A DNA stretch of 64,000 nt from Hyphomicrobium denitrificans 1NES1 (GTDB lineage: Bacteria; Pseudomonadota; Alphaproteobacteria; Rhizobiales; Hyphomicrobiaceae): assembly GCF_000230975.2 (NCBI RefSeq), contig NC_021172.1:2604001-2668000 (forward strand), read 5' to 3'. The notes below the pieces were generated by a model. That model did no database searches, had not been told where the DNA came from, and saw nothing but the letters and a program-made list of their open reading frames with translations. The position numbers were made by a program, and so were the translations under genes. This document shows, in pieces, positions 26,229 to 35,250 of this stretch. The number at the start of each line of letters is the position of its first letter. Position 1 is the first letter of the stretch.

Positions 26229-27257
26229 ATGGCGCGCGGACGTTCCCGCCGCGGCGGCGAATACGGTGAGTTCTGGCCAGCCTACGTCGACGTGCTTTCG
26301 ACGCTGCTGCTCGTCGTTACGCTTCTGATGTCGATCTTCATGATCGCCCAGTACTTTTCCGCCGAAGAAGTGTCGGGAAAGGACTCGGCGCTGAAGCGCT
26401 TGACGCGGCAGATCAGCGAGCTGACGTCGATGCTGTCGTTGGAGAAAGGCAAGGCGCAGTCCTCGCAGGACGAGCTTGCGGCCCTGCAGGCAACGCTTGG
26501 GACCCTCAAAGCGGAAAACGAGAAGCTAACCGGTGCCGGCCTCGGGGCGGATGAACGGGCCAAAGCGGCCGAAGGCAAGATTGCGGGGCTCAGCGCGGAT
26601 CTCCAGTCGCAAAAGAACATCTCGGACGAAGCTCTCTCCAAGGTCGATCTCCTAAACCAGCAGCTCATCGCACTGCGCCGGCAGATCGCGGGCTTGAGCG
26701 ACGCGCTCGACGCGGCCGAGAAAAAGGGCGTCGAGAGCGACAAGACGATCAAGGATCTCGGTGCGCGTCTCAACGCTGCGCTGGCTCAACAGGTCCAGGA
26801 GTTGAAGCGCTATCGCTCGGACTTCTTCGGACGGTTGCGCGAGCTATTGAAGGATCGCAAAGACATTCGCGTCGTCGGAGACCGCTTCGTCTTTGAATCG
26901 GAAGTTCTGTTTCCCTCGGGCTCGGCGACTCTGACGCCGGAAGGCATGGCCGCCATGGATCAGATTGCCGAGGCGATCCTTGAGCTTCAGAAGGAAATTC
27001 CGAGCGACATCGACTGGGCGCTGCAAATCAACGGGCATACTGATGCCCGTCCGATTTCCAATCCGCAGTACCCGTCGAACTGGGAGCTTTCGACGGCGCG
27101 CGCGTCGTCCGTCGTCAAATATCTCGTATCGCGAGGCGTTCCGGCCGACCGGCTCGTCGCGGCAGGTTATGGCGAATTCCAGCCGGTCGATACCGGCAAC
27201 ACGGAAGAAGCCTACCAGCGGAACCGGCGTATCGAGCTGAAGCTGACCAACCGCTGA
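26229..27257 (+). CDS. OmpA/MotB-like peptidoglycan-binding protein with coiled coil
   Basis: This encodes 342 residues. A short basic N-terminus is followed by one membrane helix (FWPAYVDVLSTLLLVVTLLM) containing an Asp in the position used for proton transfer by MotB and TolR. A long coiled coil covers about residues 45-195. A C-terminal OmpA-like domain carries FPSGSATLTPEGMAAMDQI, INGHTDARP and NRRIELKL. It is separated from the channel gene by 4 bases, so the two should form an inner-membrane motor anchored to peptidoglycan. No flagellar stator genes lie nearby. Confidence 0.85.
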   Translation: MARGRSRRGGEYGEFWPAYVDVLSTLLLVVTLLMSIFMIAQYFSAEEVSGKDSALKRLTRQISELTSMLSLEKGKAQSSQDELAALQATLGTLKAENEKLTGAGLGADERAKAAEGKIAGLSADLQSQKNISDEALSKVDLLNQQLIALRRQIAGLSDALDAAEKKGVESDKTIKDLGARLNAALAQQVQELKRYRSDFFGRLRELLKDRKDIRVVGDRFVFESEVLFPSGSATLTPEGMAAMDQIAEAILELQKEIPSDIDWALQINGHTDARPISNPQYPSNWELSTARASSVVKYLVSRGVPADRLVAAGYGEFQPVDTGNTEEAYQRNRRIELKLTNR

Positions 27258-27414
27258 GAGTTGGGCCATCTCTTTTTGTTGAGCGCGCCAGGATCGCGTG
27301 CGGTTGGCGCAATCCCAAGGTCGAGGCGAGCCAATACAAGCCCTGCCCGTCGTTGTACGACATGTCGTAGGCAAAGATTGCGAAGGCAACGACGATGACG
27401 AACAAGCCTCTCAT
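27258..27414 (-). CDS. Possible small membrane protein (low confidence; stop position uncertain)
   Basis: In the short space between the OmpA-like gene and the ABC exporter, a minus-strand ATG at 27414 opens on MRGLFVIVVAFAIFAYDMSY, a clear hydrophobic segment. It is preceded by GGAA seven bases upstream. The reading frame continues into the 3' end of the convergent OmpA-like gene, and its true end is not certain; the span given stops at that gene. Codon content past about residue 55 looks antisense. Similar tiny membrane proteins exist in Hyphomicrobiales, but no family is recognised. Confidence 0.3.
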
Positions 27415-27479
27415 GGGAATATTCCATGCATGAGGGCCATTCATGCGCAGTCAAGCCTTAGCGCGCCCGCGCAGCGAAG

Positions 27480-29297
27480 TTATTCCGCGGCCTCGCGGCC
27501 GAACTGAAGCTCAGCAAGGCGCGCGTATGTGCCGTTCCGGCGGACCAGCTCGCCATGTGTGCCGGCTTCGACGATGCGCCCTTTTTCCATGACGAGGATG
27601 CGGTCGGCTTTCTGCACCGTCGCGAGGCGGTGGGCGATGACTAGCGTCGTCCGTCCCGATACGAGCCCATCGAGGGCGCGCTGCACGGCGTTCTCGCTTT
27701 CGGCATCGAGCGCGCTCGTCGCTTCATCGAGGAGAAGGATCGGCGCGTTCTTCAATATCGCACGCGCAATGGCGATACGCTGGCGCTGGCCACCTGACAG
27801 TGAGGCACCGCGCTCGCCGAGCTTGCAGTTGTAGCCGTCTGGCAGCGCGTTGATGAATTCATCGGCCTGGGCCGCGATTGCCGCCTGGCGAATTTCCGAC
27901 ATCGACGCGCCCGGCGTGCCGTACCGAATGTTCTCGGCGATCGTATCGGCAAAAAGCGCCACGTCCTGCGGAACGACGGCAAGCCGGCGGCGGAGGTCGG
28001 TGAGGTCTGCTTCGGCGACATTGACGCCGTCGACACGCACGACACCCACGCTCGGATCGTAGAAACGCAAAAGCAGATTGAAGATCGTGGTCTTGCCTGA
28101 GCCTGATGGCCCGACCAACGCGATCGTCTCGCCGGATTTGACGTGGAACGTAACGCCGTCGAGAGCTTTTTCATCCGGGCGCGTCGGATAGGAGAACGTC
28201 ACATTCTCGAACGCGACCGCGCCGATCGGCGGCTGAGGCAGCGGCACGGGTTTTTCGGGCGAACGGATCTCCGGGATCGTCGCCATCATTTCCGAAAGTC
28301 TTTCGGCGGCGCCCGCAGCCTGCGTGATCTCACCCCAGACTTCGGAGAGCTCCGCGAGCGCGCCCGCCGCGAAGAGCGCGTAAAGGACGAACTGGCCGAG
28401 GCGTCCGCCGGTCATGTTGCCTGCGATGACATCCGAGGCGCCGTACCACAGGACGGCTGTGACGCTCGCGACCGTCAAAAAGATCGCGACGCCGGTCAAC
28501 GCGGCGCGCGCCCGCATCCGCTGGCGTGCGGCATCGAAAGCGCGTTCGACGGCGCGACTGAAACGGTCGGTAACCGCCTGCTCGTTGACGTAAGCCTGCA
28601 TCGTGCGGTGCGCGGCGAGATTTTCGGCAGCATAGGCCGAGGCATCGCCAAGCGTATCCTGCGCCGTCCGCGACAGGCGGCGGACCAGGCGGCCGAAGCC
28701 GACCAGCGGCAGAACGATAATCGGGATCGCGATGAACACGAGCAGCGACAGCTTGGCGCTCGACACGAACATCATGACGAGTGCGCCGATAAGCATGATG
28801 AAGTTGCGCGCTGCCTGGCTGAGCGACGAACCAGCGACCGCCTTGATCTGCGTCGTGTCCGCCGTCAGGCGGCTCATGATCTCGCCCGAGTGGTTGATGT
28901 CGAAGTAAGCGGGCCCGAGCTTGGAGAGCTGTGCGAAAACTTTGGTGCGGAGGTCGGCGACCACGCGTTCGCCGATCCAATTGACGAAATAGTAGCGTGC
29001 CGGACTCGCGACCGCGATCAGCAGGCCGATGCCGATGAGCGTCAGGAAGTAGTTATTGATCAGTGCGGAATCGTTGGCCGCGAAGCCATTGTCGATCATG
29101 CGGCGGACGGCCATCGGAACCGCCAGCATCGCAACTGCCGACACTATGACCGCGATGACGGCGCCCCAGAGCGCCCCCTTGTGGGCCAGAATGAGCGGCT
29201 TCAGTGTCAGCAGCGGTCTCAGCGACAGGCGCGCGCGGGAGGCGTCTTCTGCCGACGGCGTTTGCCCGCGATTTAGATCGATTGTTTCTCTGCGCAT
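27480..29297 (-). CDS. MsbA-like ABC exporter (fused membrane and ATPase domains)
   Basis: This encodes 605 residues. Six membrane segments occupy about residues 35-330, followed by an ATPase domain with Walker A GPSGSGKTT, signature LSGGQRQRIAIARA and Walker B PILLLDEATSALD. Half-transporters of this type dimerise and move lipids, drugs or lipid A; the closest named group is MsbA-like lipid exporters. The divergent neighbour is rpmE. The region between (29298-29564) should contain both promoters. Confidence 0.9.
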   Translation of the reverse strand: MRRETIDLNRGQTPSAEDASRARLSLRPLLTLKPLILAHKGALWGAVIAVIVSAVAMLAVPMAVRRMIDNGFAANDSALINNYFLTLIGIGLLIAVASPARYYFVNWIGERVVADLRTKVFAQLSKLGPAYFDINHSGEIMSRLTADTTQIKAVAGSSLSQAARNFIMLIGALVMMFVSSAKLSLLVFIAIPIIVLPLVGFGRLVRRLSRTAQDTLGDASAYAAENLAAHRTMQAYVNEQAVTDRFSRAVERAFDAARQRMRARAALTGVAIFLTVASVTAVLWYGASDVIAGNMTGGRLGQFVLYALFAAGALAELSEVWGEITQAAGAAERLSEMMATIPEIRSPEKPVPLPQPPIGAVAFENVTFSYPTRPDEKALDGVTFHVKSGETIALVGPSGSGKTTIFNLLLRFYDPSVGVVRVDGVNVAEADLTDLRRRLAVVPQDVALFADTIAENIRYGTPGASMSEIRQAAIAAQADEFINALPDGYNCKLGERGASLSGGQRQRIAIARAILKNAPILLLDEATSALDAESENAVQRALDGLVSGRTTLVIAHRLATVQKADRILVMEKGRIVEAGTHGELVRRNGTYARLAELQFGREAAE

Positions 29298-29564
29298 CGG
29301 CTTTTCTGATCCAACGCTCGGGGAAACATAAGCGTTTCAACCCTTAAAGCCGCCCGGGACCATGCCTGAGGCGAAGCGCCGGCTCAAGAGACAATGGGCC
29401 GCTGCCGGGCCCGTCCGGGTACGCCCGGAGTGCGACTTTCCGGCCTTGTGCGGGGCACTCTTTCCGGGTACACAGCAGCCAATTCAGTCCCTTTGCAATC
29501 TAAAGGGCCGGAGCTTCCTTAGAGCTTCGCCGCCAGCAACGTATTTTCAAGACGGACTTCCGCC

Positions 29565-29789
29565 ATGAAGAAAGACGCCGATCTCCACCCCGATTATCAC
29601 CAAATCAAAGTCGTGATGACCGACGGGTCGGAATTCACAACCTATTCGACCTACGGCAAAGAGGGCGACACGCTGACCCTCGACATCGATCCGAAAACCC
29701 ACCCGGCCTGGACCGGCGGCGATCAGAAGCTGATGGACCGCGGCGGCCGCTTGTCGCGCTTCAAGAAGAAGTTCGAGGGCATGTTCTGA
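29565..29789 (+). CDS. rpmE: 50S ribosomal protein L31
   Basis: This encodes 74 residues. It is the Cys-free form of L31 (no CxxC zinc motif) and contains [26 protein letters not shown] and [11 protein letters not shown] normal length and an ordinary terminator support a single gene. The position beside the ABC exporter and rcdA is frequent in Rhizobiales. Confidence 0.95.
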   Translation: MKKDADLHPDYHQIKVVMTDGSEFTTYSTYGKEGDTLTLDIDPKTHPAWTGGDQKLMDRGGRLSRFKKKFEGMF

Positions 29790-29831
29790 TCGCAGCGCGC
29801 CGCGACCAACATTAAAGTTTCGAAATAAAAA

Positions 29832-29858
29832 GGCCCGGTTCGAAAGACCGGGCCATTT
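29832..29858 (+). terminator. Intrinsic terminator after rpmE
   Basis: GGCCCGGT (29832-29839) pairs with ACCGGGCC (29847-29854) and is followed by ATTTTG. An A-run before the stem allows use from the minus strand for rcdA as well. Confidence 0.85.
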
Positions 29859-29884
29859 TGAATCTGGCGCTTGTTGGCGGCCGC

Positions 29885-30436
29885 CTAGCTGAGCTTGGTC
29901 GCGAAAGCCCGCTCAAGCAACCCGACCTGCTGGGCGACCGGATTCGCGGCCGGACCCGATAACGCATCGATTTCCTCAGGCTTCGACATCGCGCGGTCGA
30001 GCTGAGAGATGCGATCGTGAAGCGCGAAGCTTTCCTCGATCAAGCCTTTGAGACCGTTCGGCAGATCGGAATAGCCCTTTACGTGCGACGGACGGCCGAA
30101 AGCCTGGAGCTTCACGCGACGGCGCTTCTTCTGTGCCTCTTCCTCGGTGATCTCGCCCTCGCGGAGCGCGCGGCGGATCAGGAGCCACGAAGCGAGATCG
30201 AGAAGGCGCGTCGTCAGGCGCATGCTCTCGGTTGCGTAGAGAACGCCGGCAGCGCCGTTCAGATTCTTTGCTTCCTTGCGGCCCGGACCGTCGAGATAGC
30301 TTGCCGTGCGCTCGACCAGCGCCATGCCTTCGCGGAAGATATGGTCGAACTGCTCGGAGGACTGAAACCGCTCCCCGAAGGAGACCGTTGTGGCGCTGTT
30401 TTGCTGTGCGCCGTCGACGCTGAATACGTTACTCAT
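29885..30436 (-). CDS. rcdA: RcdA/DUF1465 protein, regulator of CtrA degradation
   Basis: This encodes 183 residues from the ATG at 30436, preceded by TTGAGGGTC. RcdA is the adaptor that helps ClpXP destroy the cell-cycle regulator CtrA in Caulobacter. Family segments are visible: FIREGMALVERTASYLDG-like, LYATESMRLTTRLLDLASWLL and the basic KKRRRVKLQ. ctrA and sciP are about 30 kb away in this window. The divergent DUF1192 gene is upstream. An upstream TTAACTAT-like motif resembles a CtrA half-site. Confidence 0.88.
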   Translation of the reverse strand: MSNVFSVDGAQQNSATTVSFGERFQSSEQFDHIFREGMALVERTASYLDGPGRKEAKNLNGAAGVLYATESMRLTTRLLDLASWLLIRRALREGEITEEEAQKKRRRVKLQAFGRPSHVKGYSDLPNGLKGLIEESFALHDRISQLDRAMSKPEEIDALSGPAANPVAQQVGLLERAFATKLS

Positions 30437-30809
30437 GACCCTCAACGATACAAACGCTTACCCGTCCGCTGTTGCTATCACGAACTCACTGTAAGGCACC
30501 ATAGTTAATAAGAACGCCCAAAACGGGGCACTTTTTTCAACACTGTGGACAATGCAAAAAAAGAGCCGTCCATGAAATGGGCGGCTCGGAAGTCAACAGG
30601 AGGCGTCAAACAAGCGGCAGAGGGGCCGCTTCAATCCGGATGGCCCGGATCGGGAGTGACTGTGCCTCGATATGCTTAAGGTCGGGTTAAGCGAACGTTG
30701 CGATGCGCGGCTGCGATCTTTAGAAATGCGGGCGGGTTGTGACCTGCCAATCACGCACACTTTATTAATCGAGATGCGCGGCATTCGATGGAACGGTTTA
30801 AGAGACCCT
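30437..30809. other. Intergenic region between rcdA and DUF1192 gene
   Basis: These 373 bases contain the rcdA upstream region, a minus-strand terminator (30556-30587) and about 220 bases of untranslated sequence between that terminator and the end of the DUF1192 gene. The latter could be a long 3' untranslated region or hold a small RNA. A minus-strand frame at 30593-30844 has no coding character. Confidence 0.5.
30556..30587 (-). terminator. Intrinsic terminator, minus strand, downstream of DUF1192 gene
   Basis: An 11-base-pair stem is formed by 30563-30573 and 30577-30587 with a 3-base loop. On the minus strand it is followed by seven T. It ends transcription coming from the DUF1192 gene, whose stop is 223 bases upstream. 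Confidence 0.85.
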
Positions 30810-31025
30810 TCACGATTTGAATAACGACCGCGCTGCCGCTTCATGCTTGCGCTTTTTATCGAGTTCGAGACGCACGCGCTCGATTTCGGACTCCAGATCT
30901 GTGATCCGCTTTTCGAGTTCGGCCACGGATAGCGTCGACAGGTTTTCGCCGATCATCACGCCGCTCGGCTTCTTAGCCGGCATCAAATCGTCAAGGTCCA
31001 CGGGCGTCACCTCCTCGTAGAACAA
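30810..31025 (-). CDS. DUF1192-family small coiled-coil protein
   Basis: This encodes 71 residues. Family features are the acidic N-terminus FYEEVTPVDLDDLMPAKKP and the helical segment LSTLSVAELEKRITDLESEI. DUF1192 genes often lie beside DUF1465 (rcdA) in alphaproteobacteria, as here. Function unknown; the sequence predicts a short coiled coil. Confidence 0.85.
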   Translation of the reverse strand: MFYEEVTPVDLDDLMPAKKPSGVMIGENLSTLSVAELEKRITDLESEIERVRLELDKKRKHEAAARSLFKS

Positions 31026-31158
31026 TATCTCGCGCCAAGAGTAGCCAACTGAGCCCGCGCGGTCGAGGTCCGCTGGGCCTTCGTGACGCGCTGCCCCGGC
31101 TTGCGGCCCGCGATCCGAGCGTGCATTGCTCGTGAACCCTCACAATGAGAGACCACGA

Positions 31159-32154
31159 ATGAGCCTTCCTACCTCCATGAAAGCCGTTGTCATCGAAGGA
31201 AAAGGCGGACCGGACGTGCTGCAGTTGCACGACGTTCCAGTACCGGCGCCGGGCGCAGGCGAAGTCCTGATCAAAGTTGCAGCGGCGGGGGTCAACCGGC
31301 CGGATGTGCTGCAGCGGCAAGGAAATTATCCGGCACCGAAAGGGCATTCCGAGCTTCCGGGTCTCGAAGTCGCGGGCGTTGTAGCGGCGCTTGGTGAAGG
31401 CGTCGAAGGGATTGCAGCCGGCGACGCCGTGCTCGCACTCGTCGCCGGGGGCGGCTACGCGGAGTATGCCGTTGCGCCTGCCGTCTGCTGCATCCGGAAA
31501 CCCGACGTGATGTTGTTCACCGAAGCCGCCGCGATCCCTGAAACGTTCTTTACAGTCTGGCACAACGTCTTCGAGCGCGGCGCGCTCAAAGCGGGCGAAA
31601 CGTTTCTGGTTCACGGCGGCACGAGCGGCATCGGCGTGACGGCCATCCAGCTTGCAAAAGCCTTTGGCGCGCGCGTGATAACGACGGTCGGGTCGGACGA
31701 GAAATGCGCCGCCGCGCGTGCTCTCGGCGCAGACATCGCGATCAACTACCGGACAGAGGATTTTTCCGACGTCATCAAAACCGAAACGGGCAAGAGTGGC
31801 GTCGACGTGATCCTCGACATGGTTGGGGGCGACTACATCGACAAAAACATTCGCGCGCTCGCCGACGACGGGCGCCTCGTCAACATCGCATACCAAAAAG
31901 GATCGACGGCGACGGTTGACTTCATGCGCGTCATGCTGAAACGCCTGACCATCACCGGCTCGACGCTGCGCATCCGCTCGAACGACGTGAAGGGGCGCAT
32001 CGCACGTGCGCTCGAAGAGGAAGTTATTCCGCTCGTTGCATCGGGAAAGATCGAGATCCCGGTTGACAGCACGTATCCGTTGGCGCGTGCCGCAGACGCT
32101 CATGCCCGCATAGAATCCAGCGCGCACATCGGCAAGATCGTGCTGACCGTTTAG
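31159..32154 (+). CDS. NAD(P)H-quinone oxidoreductase (zinc-independent MDR family)
   Basis: This encodes 331 residues from the ATG at 31159. It is a medium-chain dehydrogenase/reductase of the quinone-oxidoreductase type: MKAVVIEGKGGPDVLQL, AAGVNRPDVLQRQGNYP, LPGLEVAGVV, and the nucleotide-binding HGGTSGIGVTAIQLAKA. Catalytic zinc ligands of alcohol dehydrogenases are absent. The likely reaction is NAD(P)H-dependent reduction of quinones or enones; the substrate is unknown. It converges with the HAD gene. Confidence 0.92.
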   Translation: MSLPTSMKAVVIEGKGGPDVLQLHDVPVPAPGAGEVLIKVAAAGVNRPDVLQRQGNYPAPKGHSELPGLEVAGVVAALGEGVEGIAAGDAVLALVAGGGYAEYAVAPAVCCIRKPDVMLFTEAAAIPETFFTVWHNVFERGALKAGETFLVHGGTSGIGVTAIQLAKAFGARVITTVGSDEKCAAARALGADIAINYRTEDFSDVIKTETGKSGVDVILDMVGGDYIDKNIRALADDGRLVNIAYQKGSTATVDFMRVMLKRLTITGSTLRIRSNDVKGRIARALEEEVIPLVASGKIEIPVDSTYPLARAADAHARIESSAHIGKIVLTV

Positions 32155-32258
32155 ATATTTCTGTCTGTCGTGGATGGCCGCCTTCTCGCGGTCGTGATGA
32201 GGATGGAGCGGCCTCCGCCGAAAACCGTTCCGGCTCTATTGGCGTCGCTAAGTGCGTT

Positions 32259-33113
32259 CTACCAGACGAATGTGTTCATGACGGCGATGGGCAGTGAGGT
32301 GGCCGCTGCGAAAAGGCGCGCGGCGGCGTCGCCGATGTCCTCGCCGTTTTTCACGTGCACGCCGCTTGCAATAAAAACAGACCGAATGCCGACACTGCTT
32401 GCGCCCGCGATGTCCGTTGCGACGCCGTCGCCGATCGCGAGCACGCGGTCTTTTACGACTGGCTTGCCGCGCATGTCGCTGCCGATTTCCAGCGCCAGAT
32501 CGTAGATCGGCTGAAACGGCTTGCCGGCGTAGCTCACGTTGCCGCCCAGCGCTTCATAAGCGCGCGCGATCGCGCCTGCGCAATAGATCAAGCGTCCGCC
32601 ACGCTCGACCTTCTGATCCGGATTGGCGCAGATCATCGGCACGTTGCGCGATTTGAGGTTCGCGAGCATGAGCGCATAATCGGCGGGCGTCTCTTGTTCA
32701 TCGTCGTACAATCCGGTGCAGACGGCGACCGCCGCATCATCGACGCTGGCGCCGGGCGTTGCCTGAAGATTGGCAAAAATGGGTAAGTCTCGTTCAGGCC
32801 CGATATGGAGGATCGGCTTGCCTGCCCAATCCTCGACGAGGCTGCGCGAAACGTCGCCGGAACTGACGATGCCGTCGTAGGCTGAGCGCGCAACGCCGAT
32901 GCCGTCGAGCTGGCGGCCGACGCTTTCGCGCGGACGCGGAGAATTGGTGACGAGAAGGATCGTGCCGCCGCGCTCCCTGAACGCTTCGCACGCGGCGACG
33001 GACGATGCATACGGCCGCACGCCATTGTGCATGACGCCCCAGATGTCGACGAACCAAAGATCCGCCGTCGCTGCGAGCGGCGCGATCGATTGCAGAACTG
33101 GAATTGCGCTCAT
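32259..33113 (-). CDS. HAD-superfamily class IIA hydrolase (TIGR01459-type)
   Basis: This encodes 284 residues. The nucleophile motif LWFVDIWGVMHNGVRPY (pattern D-x-W-G-V-x-H-x-G), motif II LLVTNSPRP and the later AIGDGVATDIAGAS identify a NagD-like class IIA HAD. Members dephosphorylate sugar phosphates, nucleotides or glycerol phosphate. The substrate here is not known. This subgroup is typical of alphaproteobacteria. Confidence 0.88.
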   Translation of the reverse strand: MSAIPVLQSIAPLAATADLWFVDIWGVMHNGVRPYASSVAACEAFRERGGTILLVTNSPRPRESVGRQLDGIGVARSAYDGIVSSGDVSRSLVEDWAGKPILHIGPERDLPIFANLQATPGASVDDAAVAVCTGLYDDEQETPADYALMLANLKSRNVPMICANPDQKVERGGRLIYCAGAIARAYEALGGNVSYAGKPFQPIYDLALEIGSDMRGKPVVKDRVLAIGDGVATDIAGASSVGIRSVFIASGVHVKNGEDIGDAAARLFAAATSLPIAVMNTFVW

Positions 33114-33231
33114 TAACGATCCGGGTGTCCAGGCGCGCCCGAAGCTGGCACGACCAGCGCCCTATAGCGCCCGGAGACCGGCCTGTCATCGGCGGCCGGC
33201 GCGACACTGCGCCGTGCCGTCGGATTGGGTC

Positions 33232-35250
33232 TCAAGCTGCCGCGGAATGTTTCTCTGGTCCGGTGAGCATCACCTGGCGTGGTACGCCGAACAGCGGGCC
33301 TTGTCCGAGATCGACGCCGATCTCCAACAGGCGCTTCTGCGTTTTCGCATCAGCAATGCCGCTGGCGACAATCGACAGCCCCGCGAGCGTCGCGCGCTGA
33401 TAGATCTCGTCGGCCGCGACGGAGCGTTCGGGCGCCGTGAAGCCGTCGAACACAACGTGAGACGGGAGACGGATAAAGCGAAAACCCGTCACCGCGAGAG
33501 CCGCAAAGTCGGTTCGCATGTGTTTGATGTCGTCGAGGGCGAAGCGGAAGCCATAGGCATGCATGTCGCGAATGGCCTGCCATACCGCCGGCGTGAACTC
33601 GTCAATCGCGCGCTGTGTCAGCAGCACGACGAGTTGCGTCGCAACCTTCGGGCGTGCACCGTACACTTGCGCGATGGTTTCGAGGAACGCGCGGTCCGAC
33701 AACGAACTCCCCATGATCTCCGTCAGCAGCGACCCGTCCTTGTCGCGAGCCTCCATACGAACCGAAAGCGCCGCCGCGCGCTGAAGCCGCTCGATGTCGA
33801 ACTTGACCGAGAGATCCGGACCGATGAGGGAGAAATCTTCATCCCGCACATCGAGTCGCGCGCCTTCCGCCGAACGTAAGGCAACCGTCATCTCGTAGTG
33901 GTTCACGGCATGCGCGGATAGCGTTACGATCGGTGCAAGAAACACGTCGGACGCAACATTCTCGATGGCACGTGCAATCTCCCTGCCGTGCGACGGCAGA
34001 GCGGTAGCAGCAGGCAGCGCGCCGTTCAAACCGAAGTCCACCAGCGGACGCTCGGGAAGCGGCAACTCATGACGCGGCGCCGGGGTCTCCGGATTTTTCG
34101 GGCCATGATCTACTCCGGCGATACGCTCCGCAGTCGCGGGAATGACGAGTTCGCCCAGGTCCGGCAAAGATGCGGGCTGCGGCGACTGCGGCTGTGCCGG
34201 CTCGACCATCGCAGATTTCGGAATGAAATCGCCAAGCCCGCCCGGTCGCTCGCGCATGGTGTTTGCGGCGGCCTTGAGTGCACCGATCGAATGCTCAATT
34301 GCATCGGTCGTCGGCGTCGAACGGATATCGGCGCGCAGCGGCTTTGATGACGGCCGCGTAGACTCAACGAAGTTCACCTCGTCGGCAAGCTCGCGGATCT
34401 TACGCTGCACGAGTTCGAGGTCGCCTTCGACTGTCTTCGCGGTACGTGTGGCCATCGGCGCTCCCGGTACCGGCGCTTCGGTGCGCGGGCGGAACGACCA
34501 CTGGTCGCGGATCATCTCCGTACCTTGCACCGGGCGTTCGTCGCGCGCAGCATCAACGCCCGCGGATGGCGCCGCAACGCTTCCGGATGCGGGTAATCGC
34601 ATGCCCGTCAGATCAACCCCAGTCTCGTTTGCTACCGCTTCGCCGGCCTTTTTGTCGGAAGGTGGCATTGTTCCCCGAAGCGGCGGCATGGACGAACGGC
34701 CGTGGACCGGCGCGGAACCGATGTCCGAATTGGCGACGGGCCTCTGCGGCCCAACCGCAGGTCCGGTGAACCCTGACGGCGCGGCGCGCGCAGCGGAGGC
34801 GGCCGACTGCGCGGCTTCGGAGGCTGTCATGGCGGAAGCAAAATCCGGCTGACGCGCGTCGCCCGCTGCACTCGTGGCGGGCGAAAGTTTCACGCCGCGA
34901 AGTGCTGCCGGACGTTGCGGTTTTGCGCTTTGAAAACGAGCACGCGCCAGCTCAGCTTTGAGTTCCGCGATCTGTGCCGACTTCTGCACCTGCTTGTGGA
35001 TCAGCATGAACAACATCCAGGCGCCGATGCCGGCGCCGATGGACATCCCCAGCTGCAATCCGAACTGCGAGTAAAGCATCGTGCCGATCGCGGCGGAAAC
35101 GACCACGATGCTCAAGAGCACGAAGCCATCCCGCTGGGCTGCTTCTCTTTTCGGCTCGGTCACGGCATCGGGTTTCGGCGCGACTTCCGCGACCGGCGTA
35201 CCCGTCGTTGCAGGTGCTGCCGGAGGCTTCATTTCGTCTTGTCTTCTCAT
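33232..35250 (-). CDS. Degenerate EAL-domain membrane protein (probably catalytically inactive)
   Basis: This encodes about 672 residues from an ATG at 35250; an ATG at 35232 is also possible. Two close hydrophobic segments lie near residues 46-83 (FVLLSIVVVSAAIGTML and GAGIGAWMLFMLI). A long, poorly ordered region rich in Pro, Ala and Arg follows. A C-terminal EAL-like domain starts near residue 430. In that domain the EAL triplet is replaced (NHYEMTVALR), the D-D-F-G-T-G motif has become ALDDIKHMR, and the A-E-G-V-E motif has become VASGIAD. QGPLFGVPRQV is retained. It should bind but not cleave c-di-GMP, or act as a protein-interaction module. Confidence 0.85.
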   Translation of the reverse strand: MRRQDEMKPPAAPATTGTPVAEVAPKPDAVTEPKREAAQRDGFVLLSIVVVSAAIGTMLYSQFGLQLGMSIGAGIGAWMLFMLIHKQVQKSAQIAELKAELARARFQSAKPQRPAALRGVKLSPATSAAGDARQPDFASAMTASEAAQSAASAARAAPSGFTGPAVGPQRPVANSDIGSAPVHGRSSMPPLRGTMPPSDKKAGEAVANETGVDLTGMRLPASGSVAAPSAGVDAARDERPVQGTEMIRDQWSFRPRTEAPVPGAPMATRTAKTVEGDLELVQRKIRELADEVNFVESTRPSSKPLRADIRSTPTTDAIEHSIGALKAAANTMRERPGGLGDFIPKSAMVEPAQPQSPQPASLPDLGELVIPATAERIAGVDHGPKNPETPAPRHELPLPERPLVDFGLNGALPAATALPSHGREIARAIENVASDVFLAPIVTLSAHAVNHYEMTVALRSAEGARLDVRDEDFSLIGPDLSVKFDIERLQRAAALSVRMEARDKDGSLLTEIMGSSLSDRAFLETIAQVYGARPKVATQLVVLLTQRAIDEFTPAVWQAIRDMHAYGFRFALDDIKHMRTDFAALAVTGFRFIRLPSHVVFDGFTAPERSVAADEIYQRATLAGLSIVASGIADAKTQKRLLEIGVDLGQGPLFGVPRQVMLTGPEKHSAAA

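Noticed and set aside
25163..27257. Zorya anti-phage system
   Set aside because: Only ZorA/ZorB-like proteins are present; no ZorC, ZorD or ZorE is found nearby, and the pair has the look of a chromosomal envelope system.
28143..29276. 377-residue plus-strand frame opposite the ABC exporter
   Set aside because: It is rich in Arg and Asp typical of antisense frames in GC-rich genes, with no signature.
30991..32127. 378-residue minus-strand frame opposite the quinone oxidoreductase
   Set aside because: Antisense composition and no family pattern.
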